Positions 15,906-27,471 of a DNA stretch of 64,000 nt are shown in pieces; position 1 is the first letter of the stretch; each line of letters opens with the position of its first letter. A program made the translations under genes and the position numbers. Under the pieces are notes generated by a model that was given only the letters and a program-made list of their open reading frames with translations, was not told where the DNA came from and searched no databases. Source of the stretch: Ficedula albicollis (Eukaryota; Chordata; Aves; Passeriformes; Muscicapidae); the NCBI RefSeq assembly GCF_000247815.1, contig NC_021700.1, positions 22,275,208 through 22,339,207 of the forward strand, written 5' to 3'.

Positions 15906-18828
15906 AAAAGAAAGGAAAGGATTTTATTGCCAACTTCTCAATTGCTATGGGGAAAAATTCAGGAAAGAGAGTAGATTTCCACAGGTCAAGGTCCACAGGA
16001 GGGGAAATTTTTTTTCAGAATACTGGCTTTAGTCTGCCTTGACATAAATCATCCTTGCTGTGCTTGGAAAGAGCATGAATCAGGCCATCCAGTGCTAAAA
16101 TGAGCCGTTGTATCCTCACACCCAGGTCTGTCAGTCCTGGCACTATTTTGTCTAACTGATTCTTTAATACTTCTGGATATCTCTGGAATAGATTTCTCCC
16201 CTCAGCAAGCTAGTCTAGCCCTCACAGTCCCCACTTTCTAGCCTGTATCTCTTTGAGGTCATCTAAGATCCTCAGTTTCTGGGAAATTAGATGAGTTCAG
16301 CTGGCATCAGTGAAGTTTCACCATTAAACATGCTTTGAAGGTATGACCTAGTACTGTCAAAACTCAGTCCTTTCACTTCCCTCTTAATTTTTCTCTGTTC
16401 CTACCTTTTATCTCTTGATAGATTCACAATGTTCCTTCCACTCACTTTAACATCTAAGCAGTGTGAAAGTGCTGATGCTCACTCCTACATACCATCATCA
16501 GCATTCAGCTCCCTTCTTCTGTTCATATTTCTGAAACTTTCAGATCTTCGTCTTCACACATGCCCACTACAGCATTCTGCTGGGAATCTAAAAAACATAT
16601 CAGATGTCAGACATATAAAGAAGTTTCTGAGATAATTTTCCAGCCCTGTCTTTCTAAGCAAATAAACCTTATTTTAGTGACTCTCGCCTGGCTTCCTGAG
16701 TTCAAATTTTCAGTGATTACCTTTAATACCACTCATAGGGCAGAAACTCTGCCAGTTCCTCTGACATGTGTATCTACCAACCTCTGTCATGACCTCAGTC
16801 TCCACTGCCCATTTGACCTGTTGCCAAAGGGGAACTTTTGTGTTTTCTTCACTTTGTCCTTTTTTGAATGCACAGCTTTTCAGAGGTGTCCTAGTTCTTC
16901 TGGAAAGAAGAAGGCTAGTCCTCCATGTGATTCCAGTCCTTCCTTAAACCCTGCTCTGACTGCAAATGTCTAATTATAAACTATGAGGTACTACTAACTT
17001 TTAAAATTAACTTATTTGACAAGTTTGAACACATTTAAACCATAAATCATTGCCAAATGCCCAGGTACACATGCGCTAGCTTTTGCAAGAATGACTTCCC
17101 TATAACTCTTGCTTTAATTTTCCCCCTGCTAATCTTCTAATTCCTCATTTATTAGGTCTTGAATAAGTAGAATGAACCACAAATATAATACCATTCACTA
17201 TGTGTTTGCACAGACATGTTTATTTTATTTCCCACCCCTGCTTAGCCTGTTTGTTGTACCAGAAGACCAGCATGGCCTAGGAGTTAGATAAAAGCCCTAC
17301 AGCTCAGCCAGCATCTTGCAGTGACATCTCTGGGATATTCTGCTGTGTGCTCCTAGCAAAGCAGAGTATGGCAAAGGTCTCACAGTCATGATGCCAATCT
17401 TGTGCCACAGCAGTGGTGCACAGGCAGACTTTGCTGCCACCAGCAAGGAACCTCCTTGGAGAAAAGGTTGCCTTTGTATTTTGGCTGCTGTGTAAGATAC
17501 AGACAAGATGAACAATTCTTCCTTAGGTTTGATCTCAGGACAGCTGACAGTCTTGCTCCCCCAGAAAAGGGATGCTCTTAGTCATATTTTACAGTAGATA
17601 CCTTTATTTGCAGCCTAAATTTTCCTGTCTTGGAGGTCTGCTATGGAGACTGTTTATTTGGTTGTTGTTAGGCTGATAGTTTATCTTGGACTTTGATTAA
17701 ATAAAAACATATTAACATTCAGCAATTATACAGAACTGTTTGTTGATAGCCATTTGCAAATGATTTAAAGACAAGAGAAGTCAGAAGTTTGTTTGAAAAT
17801 CTGGTTGTTCATAATTCATGCGGTCTCGAGGTCTTTTTAGGCTTTGGTTTTGCTCATTTTACTGTTTGTTTTGTCCTAGATAGAACTTTGTGTAGTCTTG
17901 CTTCGTCTAGTCATCTCTGTGTCACTTGTTGCACCCTTGTATTGTTAATCTGCTGCAGCCTGTACACCTTCACTTTCTTACCTGCTCCAGAATTTCCTCT
18001 GCCTTCCTCTGATACCATTAATCACTTCATCAAAAGAAACCTAATACTGATACCCTCCAATACTTAGGTAAGTACCTTAACACAGAAAATTTTGAACTTG
18101 TATAGAGAGGACCAGAGTGACGGGGATGCTTCAGTGAGAATATCTGCCCTCAGGGAACGTTGGAATGACAAGAGATTGCAAAATGGACCAATGGTGGCAA
18201 ATGCCATGCAGAAATAGCAGATGTGCTCAGTTATCTCCATTAAGGATGCAATCAATCTCACATTGGTTCCTATCCATCTGAAAAAATATCTCTGCAATGC
18301 AACCACAAGCACCTAAACATCAATGAGAGCCAGACTTGCCCATTCAACTCTTGCTGAAGACATTCACAAGGCTAACAAAAAAAATCTAATGGAAACACTT
18401 CTTCTCTGGGCCATGACCTGGAATCCAAGTAGGAAAAAAACCCCAAAAACGTCATTCTGTTTTGTTCTCCACCTGCAGAATCGCTGGATATCTAAATGAG
18501 AACAATATGTCCTGGCAGCGTGGCCTGGGTTCAGGCATGGCTCAGAGCAGAGCCCAGCCTGGCTGCCAAGCAGCCTCATGCACCAGAGATCTCTGAGATC
18601 TGCTCCTCTCAGGTGCTAAAGACACAAAAATATACTTCCTCACACCTTCCCCACTTTTCTCAGAAGCAGACCAGATCCACATAATTAAATAGACTGTCTT
18701 CCAGGAACATCAGCATTTACCTTGAAAACAGAGGAAACTAGAACTGTCACAAGTGCCTTGCTTTTTGTAGCACTGCTGAGAAAAACAAAAATGTGGAATC
18801 AAAAGGACAGTAAAATGTAATTATTTTT
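15906..18828. other. Unique non-coding sequence
   Basis: No gene or repeat is recognised. Composition is AT-leaning with ordinary complexity. Frames of up to 137 codons open by chance (16560-16973) with no domain signature. Confidence 0.55.
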
Positions 18829-18920
18829 AGAATCATAGAATATTCTGAGTTGGAAGAAACCCACAAAAATCATTCAGCTCCTAATCCTGTACAGGACACC
18901 CCCAGAAAATCACAGTGTGA
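18829..18920 (-). mobile_element. CR1 LINE 3'-end fragment
   Basis: The left edge reads agaatcatagaatattctga and is followed by a 'gttggaag' stretch and 'tgtacaggacaccccc'. This matches, from memory, the reverse complement of the 3' terminus of avian CR1 elements, whose 3' ends carry short repeats related to ATTCTATGATTCT. Only about 90 bp survive, consistent with the severe 5' truncation usual in CR1. It is non-functional. The right boundary is approximate. Confidence 0.8.
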
Positions 18921-21900
18921 TTTTCGTGATCACCATACAACCACAGCCATGAGTGTTCAATGGATAATGATTTTGTCATCATGGTAGAAGGAAAAATACT
19001 CTTCAAGCAAACTAGGCTTTCCTCAATTTCAGCAAAATTATGTTGTTACAACACAAATACAACAAAGAATGTTTTCACCAGTGGTGTCAACTTTGAGAAG
19101 CTCTGACAAAAAATAAGCAGTAAAGCTCTTTGTGTCTGGAGCCTGCTATTTAAGGAATAATGCTGGACAAGCTAAAGTGGGTAGACAGACCATCATGTAT
19201 CTTTATGTGCAGTTAGATGGATTTGGATGAATTTGGGTGGTATGTAGGCCTTCAAGTCCCTTGCTGGTAGGAAGACAGGAATCAAAGGAATTTGATCCTT
19301 CATTTAAACACCCAGATATGAGAGAGCTAGAGTGAACATTAGTATTTAAAATATGACTCTGAGTTTGGTAGGAGGGCTTTATTTGTGGTGTATTACACTA
19401 AGAAGGTCAGAGGAACTGGAATAACACCTTGAAGTTCTTCTCTGGGCTCTTTTCATAATGTACTCCATCCCCAGCTCTTCAATTTTGCAGGTAATTTGCA
19501 CATTCCTTTGAATAAGAAATTATCTATTGTTTAGAAAAAAACCAAAATATCAGAAGTGAACAATAAGCTAAACAATACCACCCTTTATTGCAATGGAATA
19601 TATATTTATGCTACTTCAAATTTCTCGCTTTTAATTTTGAAATTTTTGTTGTGTTAAAAAGCTTTGGAAATTGCACTTTAGCTTCTGAGGCTCATGTGCT
19701 GTGAAAACATTTTTCAGTAAAATAACTTTGCTTGGAAGTAGTTAATTTTCCTATAAAATCAATCAGAGCACACACCAAAAAAAGACAAATTCAGGAATTC
19801 CGTCTTTCACCCTGCTGTGATACAGAGCAGAGACCTTATGTCTTCTTGCCTTGCCAAATGCCTGCATGCCTATCATGCTTTCTAATGAGTTTTTAGGTGA
19901 AGAACACACTTGATGGTTATCACGTGTGAAATCAGAGCTCCAGATCCTTTGTGGCTTGATGGAGTGGACTCAGTCCTCACTGTCAGCTCTCCCAATTGCT
20001 TTGGCAGACATTGAGGCTTGGAGTGCTTGCCTTATACCTTTTTAAAACAGTGGTTTTGCAAAAGTTTAAAAAATGGTCGTAGAAATTTCTTATGGTTCTT
20101 TTATATACTTGTGTTCATCTCATTTTTGACAATGAGCTACATATATTAAGCTGTTGAGTAATAAAAGTACAAAGTCATCTGCAGGTTAGGTCAAGGGTCC
20201 TGCAAAAAGGATCAAATTAGCAAAATAAGTGACAGGCAGACACCACAGAGGAGGCCAAAACAAGCCAATCAGATTCACTAGCTTTGTCTTCTTAAAGCTT
20301 TTCATCCCAAACTGTGTAAGTACATCTGGTCTGCATTAGGGCATTGGAGTACTGCCTACAGACATAAGCCTACACACCTCGGAATACATTGAAGAACAAG
20401 GACTGGTGAGAGATTATAAATGGCTCTTATTTTATGCATGGATCTTAGACCTAAAGCAGGATCATTTTCCTTTTCTCTTTGCTTGTCAATCCATCTCTTT
20501 TTCAAAATCACATTTTCCATGGAAACTAAAGCTTGCTGAGAATTAAGTATTGACAGAAATAAGCTCTGTTTAATGGAAGGCAGAAGTTTCTCTATTATAC
20601 CACCTCTAACTCTGACACCATGATTTTTTTTTTTTTTTTGAGGAAATGACAATGAATGTAAAGATTCACATACCCCTGTGCATGGGTGACCTCTGCTTGT
20701 GCTCCTTTTCCTGGGAGGAGAAAGACAGACTGCGGCTCTTGACCTTTTCAATGCACCAGGAGAAACAGAGGGAGTTTAATACGATAAAGCAGCTGTGACC
20801 TGCAGTGATCTTCTCAGCAGTCACACATCAAAGAGAAGGAAGAAGTAACTGAGTTGCCTCCTAATACTGGGGTGCTTTGGGAGCAAAGAAAGAAGAAATC
20901 TCGTCAAACCAGATGCAAAGTTGTGGGAGCTGTACAAAGAGGATGGGACTGGAGAGAGGACTGGGAGGAGAAAAGGTCCTTTGCTGTCTGGAACAAACTT
21001 TGATCCTATAGATCCCTGACTTGATTGAAGTACATCTTTTCTGTATACTTCTTCCAGACTGTTTGTTCTAGGATTTGAGTTGGAGAAATTGCTGCAAATC
21101 CAACAGTCCCACCACTCAGATATTTTGATGAGCTTGGACTGTGGCTTCTTATGCTTGAAGAGCTTCTGCCTTCACTCTTGGAGAGGCAATGTTACTGCAG
21201 AGGTGAGAGAGGGATTCTTCGATCAAGCACATGGAAAGAGAAAGTGTATTACTCATTGCTACTATGAAGCAGACATTTTTTGGAAAAGAGCATAGAGACT
21301 ATGACCTACACCATTCCCCTGAGTATGAGAGCAGGAAATTATCCAAGGATAATAGAATAAGAGGATCATTTCTATTCTTTGTTACTATCACAGAATGCTT
21401 CAGAGAGATGAAGAAGGCAATTCGAATCTGAGTGGATTTCTATTATTTTGCCCCCAGAACTGAAGTGCTTATAAGTTATAGACAATAATTCCTATCAAGC
21501 ACTGATTTCCCTCCTCTTTGCTGTCTTCCTCCATTTCGTTTTCGTTTGTAAGAACAGATTGCTCTTCTGAGATGTCTCTGAACCTGGCAATGCCTCAAAA
21601 ACGCACTGCTCAGTTATGCAAGTGACAGTTACGAACACCAAAGCTGGCTGGATCCATTACACACCCAGTTTATTCAAGATGTAATTCAAGACAGGCCATT
21701 TATTCAGTTCAACTACATGTAAAGTAGAATGACCCTGTGCAGGAATGCACAAGACCAGGAAGAAAGCTTTAAGTAGTGTTCAGTCATGTTTGCACATGTC
21801 TTGTACGGAAGTACAATATGTTGGGGATTTTCTGGGCCAAATGCTTCAAGTTGCTTTAACTTACTTTCTGCTAGATAAACACAATAAATCACACACTTGT

Positions 21901-24900
21901 TTAAAGGTAGAACAAGCCAATTTTTCTCATAAGCACAGTAGCCTCTGCAAAGTAATTTCCTCTTGGTCCAGTCTTGTTTGCCTACTGCAAAACCAAATCA
22001 TGTGACATTTAATGAAAAAGCAGGAGAAGATTTTGACCATAGATGTGGACAAAAAAAAGTAAATTTTGTGTTCATACTACCTGCCTGGGTAGGGCACTTG
22101 CAGAGGTAGAGTCTCAGGACTGCAAACACAATCCTGGAGACTTCAGGGCTGTTGAGCCTTTTCTGCCAGGTATTAGATCCTCTGCAACTGAAAAACTTAG
22201 ATTGATAATTAACAATAATTAAACCATGCAGAAGGTATAAAAGCTTACATTACAAGGCTAGTTTATAACACTGTTCATTAGGCAATTGCTTGAAGTAAAA
22301 AAAAAGAAAAGAAAAGAACAGAAAAAAGACAGCCCAACGTGGCATTTCCATTGCCTGGTTTAATTATACTAAAGGATTTTATACACCATGTACTCCCTGC
22401 TGGAAAATATGACTTCTGAATGGCTTCTTCACCCCACAAGGGTGTTAACACTCTAAGGGTTCTAAAAATGAGTCTTGCATTTAAAGCACAACCAGAAAGA
22501 CTTTGACTAATGCCCCTATACAGGAATAGAGGGGTTTTTTTTCAAAGGAGAAGAAAAGTCATCCTGAGGCCTCACTTAATATTGGAGGCAAAATCCATCC
22601 CACCAGTTTCCTTTAACATAGAGTTCTTTAATATGCCAGCACATTCATTTCCATACTCCCACCATGATATCTTGGATGCTTTCCTAGAGGCAGCGTGACA
22701 GCCAAGAACTCATGCTTACCATCATCATCCACTGAAACAGAAGAAATGGACAAAAAGGCACTGTGATGTTTGAGCCACTTTGTGAACAAAATGGAGCTCT
22801 GATGATCTCATGGGGTTCAGGAACATGGACCAACACTGGACAAAGTGCATTAAACCATTTAAATCCTTGTGTATGTACATGTATATGTACATATACATGT
22901 GTATGTATATAAATATGCTACCAAGCAGGAAGACAAAAAGGCCTCATTTATGCTATTTCAGCACCATAAAAATGTCTTGGTTCGTCACTTTGCTGGAGGG
23001 AGGAGAATAAGAAGGCAAGTATTATATTATTCAATCGATAACAGCTGCAAATGTGAATCAGATTAAAAGAATGAGTCATTCCCATTCTCATGGTCAATTA
23101 CCGAAGTCTGCTGAGGCAGCTGATGTTAGAAGTTTCATCAGTGCAATTTCATGATCTGTAGTCCTGCGGGTGACTCAAGTTATGAGCAGCCAGACCTTGG
23201 CCCATGGCGTGAGTTGGAAAGGGATTTCCTGCCCTCACCCAGCCTAAGGACTAGGGTTATGACAGTGCCTCTGCAGGGGAAATGCTGACCCTGTTGCAAA
23301 ACCTGCAAATCCTGAATGGGCATTGAACTCTCCTCTTCCTGGATTTGGATGCGACATTTATCAGAGCAAAAAGGGGATAGGCTTCATCTTCTTATATTTT
23401 TGCTTCCCATCAGTAAATACAGGGGTTTTGGTGCTAGCTTATCAATTGGGAAAGGAGTCAAGATAGATATCTCAAAATATTTCCCTGTGATCCTTTGGAT
23501 ATTTACACCAGTTTTGGCTCTGTGAAACAGAGCAAAGGCAATTTCACCTCTCAGAAGAAAAATCTGCACCTCTCATGAAGTCACCTCCATCCAAGAGCAG
23601 CTGCTTATGGCATACTTCCTCTTCCTCCCCTGGACTCTGAGGTTGCTGTTAGCTCACAGCCCAGCAGCTAAACACAGAGTCTTGGCTCCACTTTCTACCA
23701 CTGTCCTGGGCCAGGGAATCCAGGAAAGACTGGAGAGCACAGACAATTCAGCGGAGTGTTTTCCTGTGCAAAGTATCTTTCCCAGCTAGGAAGTCTACTT
23801 GCCCTTTGGCAGCTTTAACTCGTTGCACAGAAGGTTTCATCGTTGAGTGTTTTTGCATTTGAAGTGAAAGGCAGTAACCCTTTTGACCGAGGCATATTGC
23901 AACACCATCTCCCTTAAATAGCCACAAACCCTTATTGTTCTCATCCCTCTATTTTATTATAATGAGACGCTACTACTGCAACCCTTTTGACATTTAGGCA
24001 GGGAGGGCATCTGGTAGTTAGTCAAACATTGCATTTTTAGTGGAAGTGTGCCTCAGAAGTCTTGTTTTTCTAAAGCTGACCTGTTGAGTGATTCAATAGC
24101 TTGGTATTAATATATGGCAGAGTACAGCTCCATTGGTTAGCATCCTAAATCTGACAGATGGCTCATTAGAAAGATAAGCAGCAGAAGAAAATTCCCTATC
24201 AAAGATTGCATTGTGGCAGCAGCATCCATTAGCCTGAAGTTCACAACAAAAAGCTACCATGCCTCGGCATTTTTGAGTGCACTGCACTTTCAATCAGGAT
24301 GAAGGAGAAGATCAAATTTAGAAAAGTAGGGATTTAAATAGAGGTTCAGTTCAAAAATAAAGTGTACCCTTGGAAGTTATGTTCCTATAATAAATTTAGA
24401 AACAAGAACAGAATAAAATATTTACTAGCATTCTCAGGTGACAGGCAGTGTAGTCAGGTGGACATCCCTGAGTATGACATGCTGTTTCAAATTCAGATTT
24501 CCAGGAAAAGCAGGGGCAGGACGATGTCTCCTTTTTCTGTTTATTACACAGTGCTAAGAACACCAGAGATGTGTGAAAAACTATAAATCTTCATATGTAG
24601 GCAATCTGTCTCAAATGGCCTGACAGCTCATATCAATAGTTTTGTGTACTTACTGGTTGTCTCCTGGTTTCCAAGTAATGAGTATCTCTGTGGCCAAATT
24701 TTCAAACCTCTGCTTCCAACTAGGCACAGAATTAACAGGATATTCACATGCGCTCTACCCATAACAGCTTCAAATCTGACATGCTTGGGCAGATTTTTAA
24801 AAGCACTTGACAATAATATTCCAACAATAGCCTGAAGAGAGCTGGGTAAGATACTGTGCCCAAAAATTTTGTGGTGGAAAAAGTACAACATTTCCAACAT

Positions 24901-25944
24901 CTAAAATTCATTTCAAAGAAGCAAACTTGTTTGTATCAGAATCCAGGGAAGAAAGAATTGGACACAGAAAGAGAAATAAAAATGGTTGTCGTGTTTGTAT
25001 AATTTGCAGAAGGGAATAATTTTTCTGCTCACTGATATTCTATGAGAGATTCCATCCAACGTTTTGTTTACTTCTGAAAAACATTCACTAACAAAATGCA
25101 ATATTGTATGATATATTAGCAACATATTAGCTCTTGTGAGTTTAAACTACAACAAAAATACTTCTGCAAACTTTCAGCTGGTTGAAAATGTTGAAGAAAC
25201 TCATTTGTTGTTGACCTAGGGTGATATTTTCCCAGCTGTTTGATGAATTGCCACAAATCAGAAAATCGATTATCCATCTGGCTTGGATACTCTTTTGTTT
25301 CTTTCTTTAGGTTTTCTCAATCCATCTCTAGTTTTAGATGAGTTTATGATGAGAGAGAAAATGCAGTCCTATACATTTCCCTGAAAATGCAATTTACTGG
25401 ATGAACTGGGCAAAAAGAACTTCCTGCTCCTGCAGGTGATTGTATCTCAGGAAACATGAGGACAGACTCTGATTTTACACAGACAATGAAAGTATGATGG
25501 ACCTACTTAAGGAGGTCCCATTCTTCCTACTGTATTTAAAATTTTGCTTAAGGAAGAGACTGGTTGGGTTTGTATATTGCCGTTGTTGAATTACACAACA
25601 AGACACAATATACTACATTTCTCATTCCTTGTTGCTGACATTTTAACCAGTCATGTCACTGACTGGTTAGACTATCATATATTTATATTATACATTTAGA
25701 TTACTTATACAGTTGAAAAAGGAAAGCTTTCCATGTCTGTTTTCTTTTCAGGAAGTGAGAGTAAAAATATAATTAAGCTTGTTTTGGTAAGAGGGTTTTG
25801 GTGTTAAATATAAGGAAAAGTGGTTTGTGCAGCATTATAACCATTAAACTTATATTGATTCTAGTAATATTTATGACAATTATCTTTCCAGTTATTGAAT
25901 CTAGTTTGGGTGTACCTTTAATTATGTAGTTGATAGTTTCTCAT
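18921..25944. other. Unique non-coding sequence
   Basis: About 7 kb without a recognisable gene or transposon. Small items inside are a 16-T run at 20624-20639, an A/AG-rich run at 22296-22325, a perfect 24-bp palindrome at 22877-22900, and a hairpin at 25644-25669. The hairpin has arms of taaccagtca and tgactggtta with a 6-nt loop. Two stretches of high complexity read like possible conserved regulatory DNA (23030-23170 and 24060-24300), but this cannot be shown without alignment. Confidence 0.5.
22877..22900. repeat. 24-bp perfect palindrome in alternating purine/pyrimidine DNA
   Basis: The half-site ACATGTATATGT is followed directly by its reverse complement, with no spacer. The surrounding 22869-22920 is a TG/TA-alternating tract. 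Such DNA can extrude a cruciform or adopt left-handed form. It is probably a by-product of a degenerate TG/TA microsatellite and not a binding site. Confidence 0.85.
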
Positions 25945-26425
25945 GGGCTGGTGTTGGGACTTTAACATCTTTGTCAGCAAGTTGAACAGTGGGATTGAGT
26001 GCGACCTCAGCAAGTTGCCAAGGACCCCAAGCTGTCTGGTGTAGAGGGAAGGGATGCCATCCAAAGGGACAGGCTTGAGAGGTGGGCAGTGAAAAGTTCA
26101 ATAAACTCAGGTGCCGGGTACTGCACCTGAGACAAGGCAATTCCAGGAACAAATACAAACTGGGTGGAGAACGGATTGAGAGCAGAGCACATTCCCTGGA
26201 GAAGGACTTGCGGATGTTGCTTGACAAGAAGCACAACATGAGCCAGCCATGGGCACTGCCAGCCCAGAGAGCCAAACGTGTGCTGGGTGCATCCAGAGCA
26301 GAGTGGGCAGCAGGGCCAGGGAGCCAGAGCCAGAGTGGGCAGCAGGGCCAGGGAGGGGATTCTGCCCCTCTGCTCTGCTCTGCTGAGACCCCACCTGTAG
26401 TGCTGCACCAGCTCTGGGGTCCCAG
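25945..26425 (+). mobile_element. CR1 LINE fragment, C-terminal reverse-transcriptase part
   Basis: Plus-strand translation, with interruptions, gives CR1 ORF2 words such as CRVLHLRQGN, LEKDLRMLLDKKHNMSQPWA, PAQRAKRVLGAS and VLHQLWGPS. In intact CR1 this region lies after the catalytic box of the reverse transcriptase. Frameshifts and stops show it is dead. It contains an internal partial repeat of the 'gagtgggcagcagggccagg' segment (about 26300-26355), the same segment at which the minus-strand CR1 at 32302 is split by poly-G. No 3' terminus is present, so the piece is truncated at both ends. The next feature is another CR1 piece from further upstream in the element, so the order is permuted. 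Confidence 0.9.
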
Positions 26426-26484
26426 CACAGGACCTGTTATTCTGAAAGCTATTTAAAAGACATTTTAGTGACAGCACAGTCTTT

Positions 26485-26795
26485 GTCAGAGCCAGCATGG
26501 GTTCATGAGAGGCAAGTCCTGCTTAACCAAGTTAATTCTCTTTCATGAGAAGATCACCCATCTGGCTGGCCAAGGGGAGAAAGAAGATGTGGTAGTTTTG
26601 GATCCTAGCAAGTGTTTTGATACTGTTTCTCACTGGACAGCTAGATAAGTCCATGGTATTTTGGGTGACCGATTGCTTGACTCAAAGAGGTGTAGTAAAT
26701 GAGTTCACATCAGGCTGCTAGCTAGTCACCAGTGGGAACCCCCAGGGCTCAATTTTAGGGCTAGTACTCTTAAATGTTTTTATAAATTATCTGTA
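26485..26795 (+). mobile_element. CR1 LINE fragment, central reverse-transcriptase part
   Basis: The stretch matches CR1 ORF2 from the 'ccagcatgggttcatgagag' region through the 'ggaacccccagggctcaatt' region (NPQGSIL in translation) to 'aaatgtttttataaattatc'. In-frame stops and small indels show it is not coding. In an intact CR1 this segment precedes the piece found at 25945-26425, and it ends almost exactly where that piece begins. The pieces are therefore in swapped order. Either two insertions or a tandem copy with deletion could explain it. Confidence 0.85.
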
Positions 26796-27471
26796 TCAGA
26801 AATCAAACAAACCCCAAACAAAACTAAAAAGCTAACAAAAAAACCCCAAAACCCCAACCAACCAACCAACCCCCCTCCAAAAAAAACAAAAAAAACCCCC
26901 AAACAAAACAAAACCAAAAACTCAAACAAAAACCCAACACAAACAAACCAAAAAAACCCAAAAAAACAACAAAAAACCAAAAAACAAACAAAAACCCCAA
27001 ACAACAACAACCCCCCCTCCGAAAAAACCAAAACCACAAAAAAAACAACCAAACCATCCAAAACAAGGGTTACAATAGAAAAAAAGAAAGGGGAAAAGAA
27101 AACCCCAAGGAGAGAAAGCAGAAAATGTTTACGAGAAGGCAAAGTCAAGACTACACATGCTGCCTGGCTAAAAAGAGAACTCAAGATGACACAAGAAAAC
27201 AAAAACCCAACACAAACAAACCAAAAAAACCCAAAAAAACAACAAAAAACCAAAAAACAAACAAAAACCCCAAACAACAACAACCCCCCCTCCGAAAAAA
27301 CCAAAACCACAAAAAAAACAACCAAACCATCCAAAACAAGGGTTACAATAGAAAAAAAGAAAGGGGAAAAGAAAACCCCAAGGAGAGAAAGCAGAAAATG
27401 TTTACGAGAAGGCAAAGTCAAGACTACACATGCTGCCTGGCTAAAAAGAGAACTCAAGATGACACAAGAAA
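26796..27471. repeat. A/C-rich low-complexity DNA with a perfect 273-bp tandem duplication
   Basis: 26796-26923 is A/C-rich (AAAC, CAAA and AACC units). A 273-bp unit at 26924-27196 is repeated at 27197-27469 with no difference that I can see. The unit comprises A/C-rich sequence, then a more complex tail ending caagatgacacaag. The opposite-strand frame of 262 codons at 26780-27568 is the T/G-rich complement and shows the same peptide twice. It is not a gene. Because the copies are identical, a recent duplication and an assembly doubling are both possible. Confidence 0.95.

Noticed and set aside
25644..25669. 10-bp stem hairpin as a small RNA gene
   Set aside because: The stem is too short for a microRNA precursor, and inverted repeats of this size are expected by chance in 64 kb.
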